Shown piece after piece: positions 1 through 6,998 of a stretch of DNA of 13,758 nt. Origin of the DNA: Petrotoga sp. UBA5851 (GTDB lineage Bacteria > Thermotogota > Thermotogae > Petrotogales > Petrotogaceae); the NCBI GenBank assembly GCA_002431635.1, contig DJGH01000001.1:1-13758 (forward strand). The letters run 5' to 3'. The stretch's first letter is position 1; each line of letters opens with the position of its first letter. The notes under the pieces were generated by a model. It made no database searches. It saw nothing but the letters and a program-made list of their open reading frames with translations, and was not told the origin of the DNA. The position numbers and the translations under genes are program-made.

Positions 1-19
1 CTTTTATTATTATCTGCAT
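1..19 (-). CDS. 5' end of a probable leftward gene (partial)
   Basis: On the minus strand an ATG at 19-17 is preceded by a good Shine-Dalgarno (AGGAG, plus-strand CTCCT at 25-29) with a 5-nt spacer. The reading frame then stays open to the window edge as M-Q-I-I-I-K. Only six codons are inside the window, so no function can be given. It would be divergent from the gene at 133. This is inferred from the ribosome binding site and start codon alone. Confidence 0.4.
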
Positions 20-39
20 TTTTTCTCCTACGCAAAACC

Positions 40-62
40 GATAAAATTTATCTAATTTTATC
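40..62. repeat. 9-bp inverted repeat in divergent intergenic region
   Basis: GATAAAATT (40-48) and AATTTTATC (54-62) are perfect inverted copies separated by 5 nt. The repeat lies between the probable leftward gene at 1-19 and the rightward gene at 133. It could be an operator for either gene. The arms are almost pure A/T, so chance is a real alternative. Confidence 0.3.
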
Positions 63-83
63 TTTTGTTAATAAATCTTTTTC

Positions 84-100
84 ATAATTAATTATATAAT
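84..100 (+). promoter_or_regulatory. Possible -10 region for the gene at 133
   Basis: TATAAT at 95-100 lies 33 nt before the start codon at 133, a plausible -10 box. No convincing -35 box lies 16-18 nt upstream; the best candidate, TTGTTA at 65-70, is 24 nt away. A perfect 12-bp palindrome (ATAATTAATTAT, 84-95) abuts it, and a minus-strand TATAAT (96-91) overlaps it, so the region could serve divergent transcription. A/T richness limits confidence. Confidence 0.3.
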
Positions 101-132
101 ATATTTGTAGAATAAAAAAGGAGGCGAAGGTT

Positions 133-624
133 ATGAAGAAAGTTATTCTGTCGTTAATTTCATTGTTTATCGGAATCGTTATTTTGGGAAATGTTGTAAA
201 GTATACTGATTTAATGACCGGTAAAACTACTTATTCTTTGGTGGATAATTATCTTGATTTTGGAAATTCTGTACTTTCCATTGATATTCAATTTACTGTT
301 TCCGTTCCGTCTGATTATGAGGAAGTTCTGCTGAGTGTTGTGAATACCACTGATAAGATCACCATTGACTCAAAGAGTCTGATTCTTCAGGGAGGAAGTT
401 TTAATAAGGAATATGCTCTTTATGATTTTAATATTATCAGACTTGACTGTTGTGAGGGAACGGAGACACGAGATTTTCTTATTCCAAGATCTGAACTTAT
501 AGCTTGGATAACTTCGGAAAACCCTGTTATAACAGTTTTGGGAAATAAAATTAACTTATATTCAAAAATATCCGATGAAGTAGTATTTAATATTAAAGAT
601 TTCTATTATAATTATGTTGAATAA
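133..624 (+). CDS. Hypothetical secreted or membrane-anchored protein
   Basis: I do not recognise this 163-residue protein. It starts with two lysines and a hydrophobic stretch (about residues 4-21), so it is either exported with an uncleaved anchor or carries a signal peptide without an obvious cleavage site. The rest alternates short hydrophobic and polar segments (for example 48-58, 63-70 and 131-137), suggesting a small beta-rich domain outside the membrane. There is an adjacent Cys pair near residues 106-107 and no lipobox. The start is supported by GGAGG at 120-124 with an 8-nt spacer. The acetyltransferase gene follows 42 nt later on the same strand, so the two may be cotranscribed, but nothing links their functions. 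Confidence 0.75.
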   Translation: MKKVILSLISLFIGIVILGNVVKYTDLMTGKTTYSLVDNYLDFGNSVLSIDIQFTVSVPSDYEEVLLSVVNTTDKITIDSKSLILQGGSFNKEYALYDFNIIRLDCCEGTETRDFLIPRSELIAWITSENPVITVLGNKINLYSKISDEVVFNIKDFYYNYVE

Positions 625-666
625 AAGGGGAAAAACTTAGTAAATACTACTTTTAGGGGGGAATTT

Positions 667-1872
667 ATGATAAAGAAGCTTCTAACAGCCGATATTCCAA
701 AGTTTATTTCTATCGTTTCAAATGCTTATCCTTCGATGGATGCACATAAACCAGAGATACGCGATATATATATGAAAAAGTTTGAAGAAATCTGTAAACA
801 CGCTAAAGAAGTGAAAGTATATGGATGTTACAGGGAAAAAGAGCTTTTGGGTGGTATGCTGATATATGATTACAAAATGAATTATTATAACCATATGATT
901 GATGTATGCGGCCTAGGAACTGTGGCTACAGATTTTATACATAAGAAAGAGCATGTGGCTAAAGAGCTTGTAAGTTATTTTATAGACTATGGTAAAAAAA
1001 ACAAAAAGGATTTTTTGCTGCTTTATCCTTTCAATGTAATGTTTTACAGTAAGTTTGGTTTCTGCCCGGGAGAAAAAATGGATTTGTACAGAGTAAAGCC
1101 GGCTCATTTTAGTATATTAAAAAGCAAAGGCATTATGCGTTATCTTGAAGAACCGGATACTGAAGATATAGTCAAGTTTTATAACTCTTTTTCTCAAAAA
1201 GTCCATGGTATGATACTTAAAACTGAGATGGAGAAAAAAGCTTTTTTCAGAAATCCTGAAATAAGGACAGTTGGTTTTTATGATTCTGAAAAAAATCTTT
1301 GTGGTTATGTGAGGTTCTCTTTCAGAAAAGAAAATGCGGGAAATTGGCTTAAAAACAGTCTTGTAATAAGAGAGATGATTTATTCTGATACTGCGTGTCT
1401 CAAATCCATATTTTCATTTTTTGCTAGCCAGAAAGACCAGATAGAGTTTGTAGAGTTTACAACTGTTGATAGGGATATATGGCGTCTTTTCGAGGATATT
1501 TATTATCCGGGAGAAGTCATTATACCAAGTGTCTACCATAATTCAAATATACAGGGTGTAGGCCTTATGTACAGAGTGTGCAGTATTGAGTCTGTTCTTA
1601 AAAAGTTACCTGCTCCTTCTGATTTTTGCATTGAATTCATTGTTCATGATCCTTTATCCGGAAAAGATGAACACTTTACTTTAGGCAGCAATAAGAAAAA
1701 GGTATCTGTATCAATGGACTTGGGTTCATTTTCAAGCTGGAGCATAGGGAGCATAAGCCTTGAAAAGCTTGTCTACCTTGGAAAGGCCTTTATTACTGAT
1801 AGTTGCGCGCTGAAGGAGCTGAATGCTGTTTTTTCTTTCTTGAAACCTCCTTACTGTACAACTTCATTTTAA
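667..1872 (+). CDS. Eis-like GNAT family N-acetyltransferase
   Basis: The 401 residues match the usual length and three-part layout of the Eis family. There is a GNAT domain (about 1-145), a second GNAT-like domain (about 150-300), and a C-terminal SCP2-like domain (about 303-398) with the typical start MYRV and the late LEKLVYLGKA segment. The family transfers acetyl from acetyl-CoA to amines, including aminoglycosides in mycobacterial Eis; the substrate here is unknown. Two catalytic features of mycobacterial Eis appear kept: the Tyr in FYSKFGF (Tyr127) and a C-terminal Phe whose carboxylate acts as base. The acetyl-CoA loop, normally (R/Q)xxGx(G/A), is degenerate here (KKEHVA, about 93-98), so CoA binding may be altered. 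The start follows a G-rich ribosome binding site at 655-662. Its stop codon overlaps that of the convergent radical SAM gene by 4 nt. Confidence 0.85.
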   Translation: MIKKLLTADIPKFISIVSNAYPSMDAHKPEIRDIYMKKFEEICKHAKEVKVYGCYREKELLGGMLIYDYKMNYYNHMIDVCGLGTVATDFIHKKEHVAKELVSYFIDYGKKNKKDFLLLYPFNVMFYSKFGFCPGEKMDLYRVKPAHFSILKSKGIMRYLEEPDTEDIVKFYNSFSQKVHGMILKTEMEKKAFFRNPEIRTVGFYDSEKNLCGYVRFSFRKENAGNWLKNSLVIREMIYSDTACLKSIFSFFASQKDQIEFVEFTTVDRDIWRLFEDIYYPGEVIIPSVYHNSNIQGVGLMYRVCSIESVLKKLPAPSDFCIEFIVHDPLSGKDEHFTLGSNKKKVSVSMDLGSFSSWSIGSISLEKLVYLGKAFITDSCALKELNAVFSFLKPPYCTTSF

Positions 1873-2738
1873 GAAAAGAGTCTAAGATTCTCTACAACCT
1901 CGTTATACGGTTCTACTCTTTTTTTGAGGTTGTATTTCACAGTATACTCATTATATATGCTGGTTAATTTTCTGGAGTTTTCTGATCTGCATGAATAGTA
2001 ATTCCCATATTTTTTTATATACTTTTCCTTTATACTGGGAAAGTTTTCTTCTAGTTTTTTATAGTAGTATTCTCGCTGTCTATCGCGCATTGTAACTCCA
2101 AAGCTTGCTATTACATAGCTTGCACCGTTATCCACCGCTATCTGCATTATTTTTTTTATATTTTCTTCGTTGTCTGTAATGTACGGCAGGGTTGGCATAA
2201 GTAAAATCCCTGTATTTATACCGCTTTTTGCCAGTTGCTTCATCGCGGCAATTCTTCTTGAAGATATTGGAGCAAATGGTTCAATTTTCTTGCTTAGTTC
2301 ATCATCATACGTTGTTACAGTAAAAGATACATAGGCTTTTATCGTGGCTATTTCCTTGATTATATCTTGATCCCTAAGTACAAGATCGCTTTTGGTAAGA
2401 ATATGAACCGGAAATCTGAAAGCCTGAATTACTTTTAGGACCTCTCTCATGATAAGAAGTTCTTTTTCAGCGGGATTATACGGATCACTCATTGAACCGG
2501 TTCCTATAAGACCTTTTGTTCTTTTGTGAGAAAGTTCTTTCCTTGCAAGAACAGGGGCATTTGTTTTTACCAAAAGATCTTCAAAATTTTCGATCTGATA
2601 ACATTCACTTCTTGAATCACAGTATATGCATTGATGTATGCAGCCCCTGTATATATTGAAATTGTACCTTAAGCCAAACCATTCGTCTTTCCCGTTAACC
2701 GTTGATATAAAGTTTTTGGCTGTTATATGTTTAATCAT
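1869..2738 (-). CDS. SPL family radical SAM protein
   Basis: This is a radical S-adenosylmethionine enzyme of the spore-photoproduct-lyase-like group (COG1533/SplB-like). The [4Fe-4S]-binding CxxxCxxC motif is in RGCIHQCIYCDSR, with cysteines at 33, 37 and 40 counted from the ATG used here. GTGSMSDPYNPAEKE, near residue 80, is a hallmark of this subfamily, as is the later GILLMPTLPYITDNEENI segment. At 289 residues it has the normal length for these proteins, which mostly lack a known substrate. True spore photoproduct lyase is only one member and is not implied. I chose the ATG at 2738 over an in-frame TTG at 2747 because an AAAAGGGA ribosome binding site ends about 9 nt before the ATG but almost touches the TTG. 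The start overlaps the upstream gene's TAA (ATGATTAA), so translation is probably coupled. Confidence 0.88.
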   Translation of the reverse strand: MIKHITAKNFISTVNGKDEWFGLRYNFNIYRGCIHQCIYCDSRSECYQIENFEDLLVKTNAPVLARKELSHKRTKGLIGTGSMSDPYNPAEKELLIMREVLKVIQAFRFPVHILTKSDLVLRDQDIIKEIATIKAYVSFTVTTYDDELSKKIEPFAPISSRRIAAMKQLAKSGINTGILLMPTLPYITDNEENIKKIMQIAVDNGASYVIASFGVTMRDRQREYYYKKLEENFPSIKEKYIKKYGNYYSCRSENSRKLTSIYNEYTVKYNLKKRVEPYNEVVENLRLFS

Positions 2739-3609
2739 CTTTGTCAATCCCTTTTCTGACTGGAATTATAGTTCTTGCCAGCCGAAATCCTATCGTATCA
2801 GATGAGCTGCTGTACTCGTTCCACCCTTCCCTACTTGTTATTTCCATACTTTCCTCGCCGTCAAACCACGAGCCACCTTTGATTGTCCTTAGATAAGCCG
2901 TCTGAGAGGATGGCATATCGCGAAATATATCTGTTTTTAAAGCTTTCATTTCATAGTAATAGTCTTGGACCCATTCCCACAGATTACCGCTCATATCATA
3001 TAATCCTATTTCATTGGCAACTTTTAATCCTGTTTCATGTGGCTTGCAGCCGTTTGATATTATGGTTGCACGGTCGGAAGACTGAATAAGATACTTTTCT
3101 CCGCTGTTGTAACGATACCATCCAGCTTGGTCGGGATCATCCGAAGAACTGTACTTAAAACCTTTGGTTTTCGTTGCTCCTACAGCGGCAAACTCCCATT
3201 CTCTTTCTGTCGGCAGCCTGTACCCAATAACTTTAGAAATATCTTTTGTTGCTTGCCCGTTCGAGTCTATTAAGTTGTAGTCATCGTCGTATGCACACGC
3301 AAGCTTCTCCTTGCTGCTAAGCCAGTTACAGAAATTGACTGCTTGAATCCAGCTTATGGATTTTACTGGATATCTGTCTCCCGGTACAGTGTGTGAAGAA
3401 ACATCTTTATCTTTTAGTTCGGCGGTATATCTTTCGTATTGAAGGTACGTTATCTCATGTTTTCCTATCATAAAGTCATAACCGTCTTCAAAACCATATA
3501 CTTCTATCATCTTCACTTTCTGTTCCCTTTCCCTGATCACAGTATTTCGTATACCAAAGGCTGCGATTATAATACTTATAACAGCAATAACACCAATAAG
3601 TTTTCTCAT
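2731..3609 (-). CDS. Membrane-anchored SUMF1/FGE-fold protein lacking catalytic cysteines
   Basis: The protein has 292 residues. Residues 4-20 form a hydrophobic signal anchor, placing the rest outside the cytoplasm. Residues about 45-282 are a formylglycine-generating-enzyme (SUMF1, PF03781-type) domain: IGKHEITYLQY (48-58), PVKSISWIQAVNFCNWLS (81-98), GYRLPTEREWEFAA (129-142), YDMSGNLWEWVQD (204-216), IKGGSWFD (243-250) and GFRLART (274-280). In true FGE the two catalytic cysteines lie between the GGSW and GFR motifs; here that stretch has none, and the only cysteines are at 94, 105 and 188. It is therefore probably a C-type-lectin-like binding or structural domain rather than a sulfatase maturase, and no sulfatase gene is nearby. 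AGGAG at 3620-3616 precedes the ATG by 6 nt. It overlaps the radical SAM gene by 8 nt. Confidence 0.85.
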   Translation of the reverse strand: MRKLIGVIAVISIIIAAFGIRNTVIREREQKVKMIEVYGFEDGYDFMIGKHEITYLQYERYTAELKDKDVSSHTVPGDRYPVKSISWIQAVNFCNWLSSKEKLACAYDDDYNLIDSNGQATKDISKVIGYRLPTEREWEFAAVGATKTKGFKYSSSDDPDQAGWYRYNSGEKYLIQSSDRATIISNGCKPHETGLKVANEIGLYDMSGNLWEWVQDYYYEMKALKTDIFRDMPSSQTAYLRTIKGGSWFDGEESMEITSREGWNEYSSSSDTIGFRLARTIIPVRKGIDKDD

Positions 3610-3701
3610 ATTTTTCTCCTGATTTTTAAGGTTAAGTATGATATAATATATTAATATTAGAACCTTTATTTTGACGTTATCTTACATACAAGAGGTGGTC
3701 T
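3610..3701. promoter_or_regulatory. Divergent intergenic region with possible -10 box
   Basis: This 92-nt gap separates the leftward SUMF1-fold gene and the rightward HD-GYP gene, so it must hold promoters for both. TATAAT at 3642-3647 is the best plus-strand -10 candidate, but its -35 (CTGATT at 17 nt) is poor. The AT-rich tract at 3640-3660 also offers weak -10 sequences on the minus strand. The rightward gene's ribosome binding site is AGAGGTGG at 3691-3698. Confidence 0.35.
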
Positions 3702-5405
3702 ATGAGACTGCGCACAAAGATATCTATAGCTTTAATAATAACTTCTGCCATATTTTCAATCTTCCAGGTTATCCTTTTTTATATTTCTTATCTTGACCAG
3801 TTTGACACTGCAAAGAAAATCCTGAAAGATAAAAATGATTTTATTACTGAGAAGTTCAATAACTATATCCGAACTTCTTCTGAGATAGTAGATTACTTCA
3901 TAGCTCATATATCACGCAATGAAAACACTATAGACAAAGAGCATATCATGTCAATGTTTGATGATTTTGTCGAATCTTCTTCATATATTGCATCAGCATT
4001 TATAGGACTTCCGGACGGGAGTATCTTAGTAAAGCCTGAGTTTGACATAAAGCCCGATTATAATGCAACCATACGTCCGTGGTATACCGCCGCAATAAAT
4101 GCCCATGGGAAGACTGCAGTGTCTGATCCGTATATAGATTATATCACTAATGATTATTCAATTTCTGTGACAAGAAATATTAACGACAAATCAGGAAAGT
4201 TTGTCGGAGTTGCCGGAACAAACTTTAAAACAGATTTTTTAATTGACAATCTTGTTTCTGAAAGTATCTACGGTACTGTTCAGTCTTTTGTCATAAACAG
4301 CAAGGGTATAATGATCATACATCCCGAAAAAAATCTCTTAAGCACCAATCTTTCCTTTCATGAAATCTTTGAAAAGAGTTCAGAACAGGAGGGTACTTTT
4401 GCTGCTTCCTTTATGGGTATCAACTACTTTGTATCTTATAAGAAGATTCCACAGATAAACTGGATATTTTTTACTGTTACAGAAAGAAGTAATATTGTCA
4501 GTCCTGTACTTGATGCTTTTATAAAAAACATCCTTACCTTTATTCTTTTGCAGATTCTTACGATCATTATAATAGAAACCATTGTTTATGAGTCTTCACA
4601 ACCTTTTGCTGATCTTATAAAAAGCATGAAGAACTTTGCTCAAAGCAAAGACTTTATACTGGACGAATCGTTGAAAAATGTAAAAGATTATGAAGTTAAA
4701 AACCTTGTTAAGCACTATAGCAGTATGGCTGAGGAAATATATGCAACCTTAGAGGAGCTGAGAGCTTCAAACGAAGAACTTATGAGTGCTTATGAAAGCA
4801 TCGAACAATCTTATGATTATTTCTCAAACAAAATGCTTGAAATGGTAGACGGTTATGATGAAAATACCGGAAATCATATTGAAAGGGTAGGTATCCTCTC
4901 TGAGTTCATAGCTACCAAACTCGGTCTTTCTATTGATCTTTGCAACAAGATCAGAAAGTACTCTCCTTTGCACGATATAGGCAAAATATCCATTCCGCAG
5001 AGTATTTTGCTTAAACCGGGTAAACTTGATGATTCAGAGTGGGAGCTGATGAAAAAGCATACTGTCTCAGGTGCCAATATAATCGGTGAGAACTCTATAT
5101 TTACGGTAGCAAGAAATATCGCTTTATATCATCATGAAAAGTACGACGGAACAGGTTATCCTTATGGTCTAAAGGGAGACGAGATTCCTATTGAAGCAAC
5201 TATCGTTACTATTGTCGATGTATACGATGCTTTAAGGTCAGCAAGACCTTACAAGGAAGCTTTCTCACATGAAAAAACCGTTTTCATAATAGAAAACGGC
5301 GATTCAAAGGTTTCTCCGAGTAACTTCAGTCCTTCTGTAATGGAAGTCTTCAAAAGGTATAAAGACGAAATAAAGGATTTATGGGATCTTTCTAATAAAG
5401 CTTAG
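3702..5405 (+). CDS. Cache-domain HD-GYP cyclic-di-GMP phosphodiesterase receptor
   Basis: This 567-residue membrane receptor has a first transmembrane helix (about 8-29), an extracytoplasmic dCache sensor (about 35-265), a second helix (about 272-296), a linker and coiled coil (about 300-375), and an HD-GYP domain (about 376-555). The sensor carries the RPWYTAA motif (125-131) and SDPYIDY typical of dCache_1 ligand pockets. The HD-GYP domain has its metal and substrate residues: His392, HD at 424-425, His453, HHE at 477-479, DGTGYP at 482-487, and DVYDAL with RPYK (506-518). These enzymes hydrolyse c-di-GMP in response to extracellular ligands. There is no GGDEF domain or chemotaxis gene beside it. 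The final TAG overlaps the TAA of the convergent PhzF gene by 4 nt. In the sensor, the usual Asp of the GVxGxD segment is Asn174. Confidence 0.92.
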   Translation: MRLRTKISIALIITSAIFSIFQVILFYISYLDQFDTAKKILKDKNDFITEKFNNYIRTSSEIVDYFIAHISRNENTIDKEHIMSMFDDFVESSSYIASAFIGLPDGSILVKPEFDIKPDYNATIRPWYTAAINAHGKTAVSDPYIDYITNDYSISVTRNINDKSGKFVGVAGTNFKTDFLIDNLVSESIYGTVQSFVINSKGIMIIHPEKNLLSTNLSFHEIFEKSSEQEGTFAASFMGINYFVSYKKIPQINWIFFTVTERSNIVSPVLDAFIKNILTFILLQILTIIIIETIVYESSQPFADLIKSMKNFAQSKDFILDESLKNVKDYEVKNLVKHYSSMAEEIYATLEELRASNEELMSAYESIEQSYDYFSNKMLEMVDGYDENTGNHIERVGILSEFIATKLGLSIDLCNKIRKYSPLHDIGKISIPQSILLKPGKLDDSEWELMKKHTVSGANIIGENSIFTVARNIALYHHEKYDGTGYPYGLKGDEIPIEATIVTIVDVYDALRSARPYKEAFSHEKTVFIIENGDSKVSPSNFSPSVMEVFKRYKDEIKDLWDLSNKA

Positions 5406-6310
5406 TTACTGTACATGTCTAGGTTTTGAATATTAAGCTCTCCTTTTATATATTTTTGAACATAACCGCTTATTACTATCGAAGGTAAAGCATCAAGCTC
5501 TGAGAATTCTACTTCTATTTCACCATTTTTCCCGATTTCAAAACCCTGTTCATTTTTGAGGTGTCCTGAAGGCTTAGCGCTTATATAACGATAGTAATAA
5601 AATGAAAAGTACGCATTGGCTGTTCCTGTAACAGGATCTTCATCTACTCCCATACTTGGAGCAAAAAACCTTACATGGAAATCATTTTCTGCCAGTAATA
5701 CCTGTGGCGTAAAAACATACCATCCATGCAGGTTCAATTTTTTGTCCATATCCAGCATAAGCTCTTTATTAGTTTTTATTCTTCTTGCTGAGTCAATCGT
5801 TTTAATAGGGATATAAAGATATCCTTTTTTATTGACGGCGACAGGAAGATCATTCTCAATTTCTTCTTCCTTCAGTCCAAGTGCCTGTGCAAACTCTTTA
5901 TATTGACCGTGGAATGTTCTTTCAATATCTGGAGTATCCATTTGAAGAGATACTCTTGAATATTCGTTTAGCCTTTCAACTTTTATTTTTAATGTTCCCA
6001 CATCGGTTTTCTGGGTTAGAGATATCTCACATGGCATATCGTTCATTTCTGAGTACGCATATGCCGCGGCAATGCTTGCATGTCCGCACATGTTTATGGG
6101 TTTTTCAGGTGTAAAAAATTTTATTCTGTAGTCGTAACCGCTAGTTTTTTCGTTTATTATAAATGCTGTTTCTGAAAGTCCGTTGATTTTTGCAATTTTC
6201 TGCATATCTGTTTCACTGATATTTTCTGCTCCGTACACAACTGCTGCAGGATTGCCATACCCCGGAACACAAGAAAATGAGTTCATATAAAAAAACGGAT
6301 ATTTTCTCAC
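5402..6310 (-). CDS. PhzF family isomerase/epimerase-like protein
   Basis: The 302-residue protein has the diaminopimelate-epimerase-like double fold of the PhzF family. Conserved blocks are MNSFSCVPGYGNPAAVV (9-25), LSETAFI (45-51) containing the catalytic-type Glu47, FFTPEKPINMCGHASIAAA near residue 65, and FAPSMGVDEDPVTGTANA in the second half. PhzF itself isomerises a phenazine precursor in Pseudomonas, but most members, probably including this one, are of unknown substrate; no other phenazine genes are present. The start is a GTG overlapping the TGA of the upstream cyclo-ligase gene (GTGA). It is supported by AGGAGG 9 nt upstream, which itself lies in the last codons of that gene, so translation is likely coupled. 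The convergent 3' end overlaps the HD-GYP gene by 4 nt. Confidence 0.9.
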   Translation of the reverse strand: MRKYPFFYMNSFSCVPGYGNPAAVVYGAENISETDMQKIAKINGLSETAFIINEKTSGYDYRIKFFTPEKPINMCGHASIAAAYAYSEMNDMPCEISLTQKTDVGTLKIKVERLNEYSRVSLQMDTPDIERTFHGQYKEFAQALGLKEEEIENDLPVAVNKKGYLYIPIKTIDSARRIKTNKELMLDMDKKLNLHGWYVFTPQVLLAENDFHVRFFAPSMGVDEDPVTGTANAYFSFYYYRYISAKPSGHLKNEQGFEIGKNGEIEVEFSELDALPSIVISGYVQKYIKGELNIQNLDMYSN

Positions 6311-6891
6311 CGGCTCTCTCCTCCTTTAATTTCATCTTTTTTTTCTGCTTTCTTTCTTCTTAAAACACCACTCTCGCTTACGATCATATCGGCTTGAACA
6401 TCATGTTCTTCATGAAAAACATCCTGAACAATCTGAAAATCAAATACGCTACCTATCAGTACTGTCTTTAAATTTTCAGAAAAATACCTGTCATAGTACC
6501 CTCCGCCGTATCCCAGTCTGTAAAAATTTCTGTCAAATGCAACAGCAGGAAGAATGAACAGATCTATTTTTTTCTCTTCTTCGCCCATCGGTTCCATAAT
6601 ACCAAACTTTCCCAGCCTGAAATCTTTTTCAGAGTCTGCTCTTCTGAAAATCATTTTTTTATCTGATATAAAAGGGAAAACTACTTTTTTATCTTTTCTG
6701 ATAGAATGGAAGACCTCCGACAGATCAACCTCTTTCCTGAAGGAACTATAAAGTGCAATAGTCTCATAGTTAAGCTCCGATAGAACTTTAAGCAGATTAG
6801 CACAGATACGGCTGCTTTTTTCCAATATCTGTTCAGCATCAGTATTAATTCTCTGATTCAAAACAATACTCCTCAAAGTTTTTTTATCCAT
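6307..6891 (-). CDS. fau: 5-formyltetrahydrofolate cyclo-ligase
   Basis: This 194-residue cytoplasmic enzyme converts 5-formyltetrahydrofolate to 5,10-methenyltetrahydrofolate using ATP, returning a storage or inhibitory folate to one-carbon metabolism. The family signature is clear: LPAVAFDRNFYRLGYGGGYYDRYF (two stretches at 114-137), with the glycine-rich RLGYGGGYYDR that binds ATP/folate. Upstream segments such as ALYSSFRKEVDLSEV (46-60) and the late EEHDVQADMIVSESG block also fit. The last 20 or so residues are a charged tail rich in Lys and Glu, which in DNA form also provides the ribosome binding site of the next gene. The start ATG has a modest GAGGCG site about 4 nt upstream. It is first of a two-gene leftward unit with the PhzF gene, divergent from the AI-2E gene. 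Confidence 0.92.
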   Translation of the reverse strand: MDKKTLRSIVLNQRINTDAEQILEKSSRICANLLKVLSELNYETIALYSSFRKEVDLSEVFHSIRKDKKVVFPFISDKKMIFRRADSEKDFRLGKFGIMEPMGEEEKKIDLFILPAVAFDRNFYRLGYGGGYYDRYFSENLKTVLIGSVFDFQIVQDVFHEEHDVQADMIVSESGVLRRKKAEKKDEIKGGESR

Positions 6892-6933
6892 ATACGCCTC
6901 TCTTATCTTAATCTTCAGTTAATTATCTTCCTA

Positions 6934-6959
6934 TATAATTTATGATAACATAAATTATA
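6934..6959. promoter_or_regulatory. 11-bp perfect inverted repeat with two opposed -10-like boxes
   Basis: TATAATTTATG (6934-6944) and CATAAATTATA (6949-6959) are perfect inverted copies around a 4-nt spacer, between the divergent cyclo-ligase and AI-2E genes. Each arm begins with TATAAT on its own strand, so the repeat could hold back-to-back -10 boxes or be an operator for both genes. Neither side has a good -35 at 17 nt. A second plus-strand -10-like sequence, TATACT (6973-6978), sits just downstream. Confidence 0.4.
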
Positions 6960-6998
6960 CCAAAGTACTTCCTATACTATAAAAAATGGAGGTAATAA

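Noticed and set aside
1874..1922. AAAAGAGT and ACTCTTTT as a terminator for the acetyltransferase gene
   Set aside because: The 8-bp arms are 33 nt apart, mostly A/T, and lie inside the coding end of the opposite gene.
2739..2747. In-frame TTG at 2747 as start of the radical SAM gene
   Set aside because: The AAAAGGGA site is only about 1 nt from the TTG but about 9 nt from the ATG at 2738, so the ATG is the better start.
2731..3609. Annotation as a formylglycine-generating sulfatase maturase
   Set aside because: The catalytic cysteine pair is missing and no sulfatase gene is present in the window.
5402..6310. Phenazine biosynthesis gene phzF
   Set aside because: Only the family is supported; no other phenazine genes are nearby and most members of the family have other or unknown roles.
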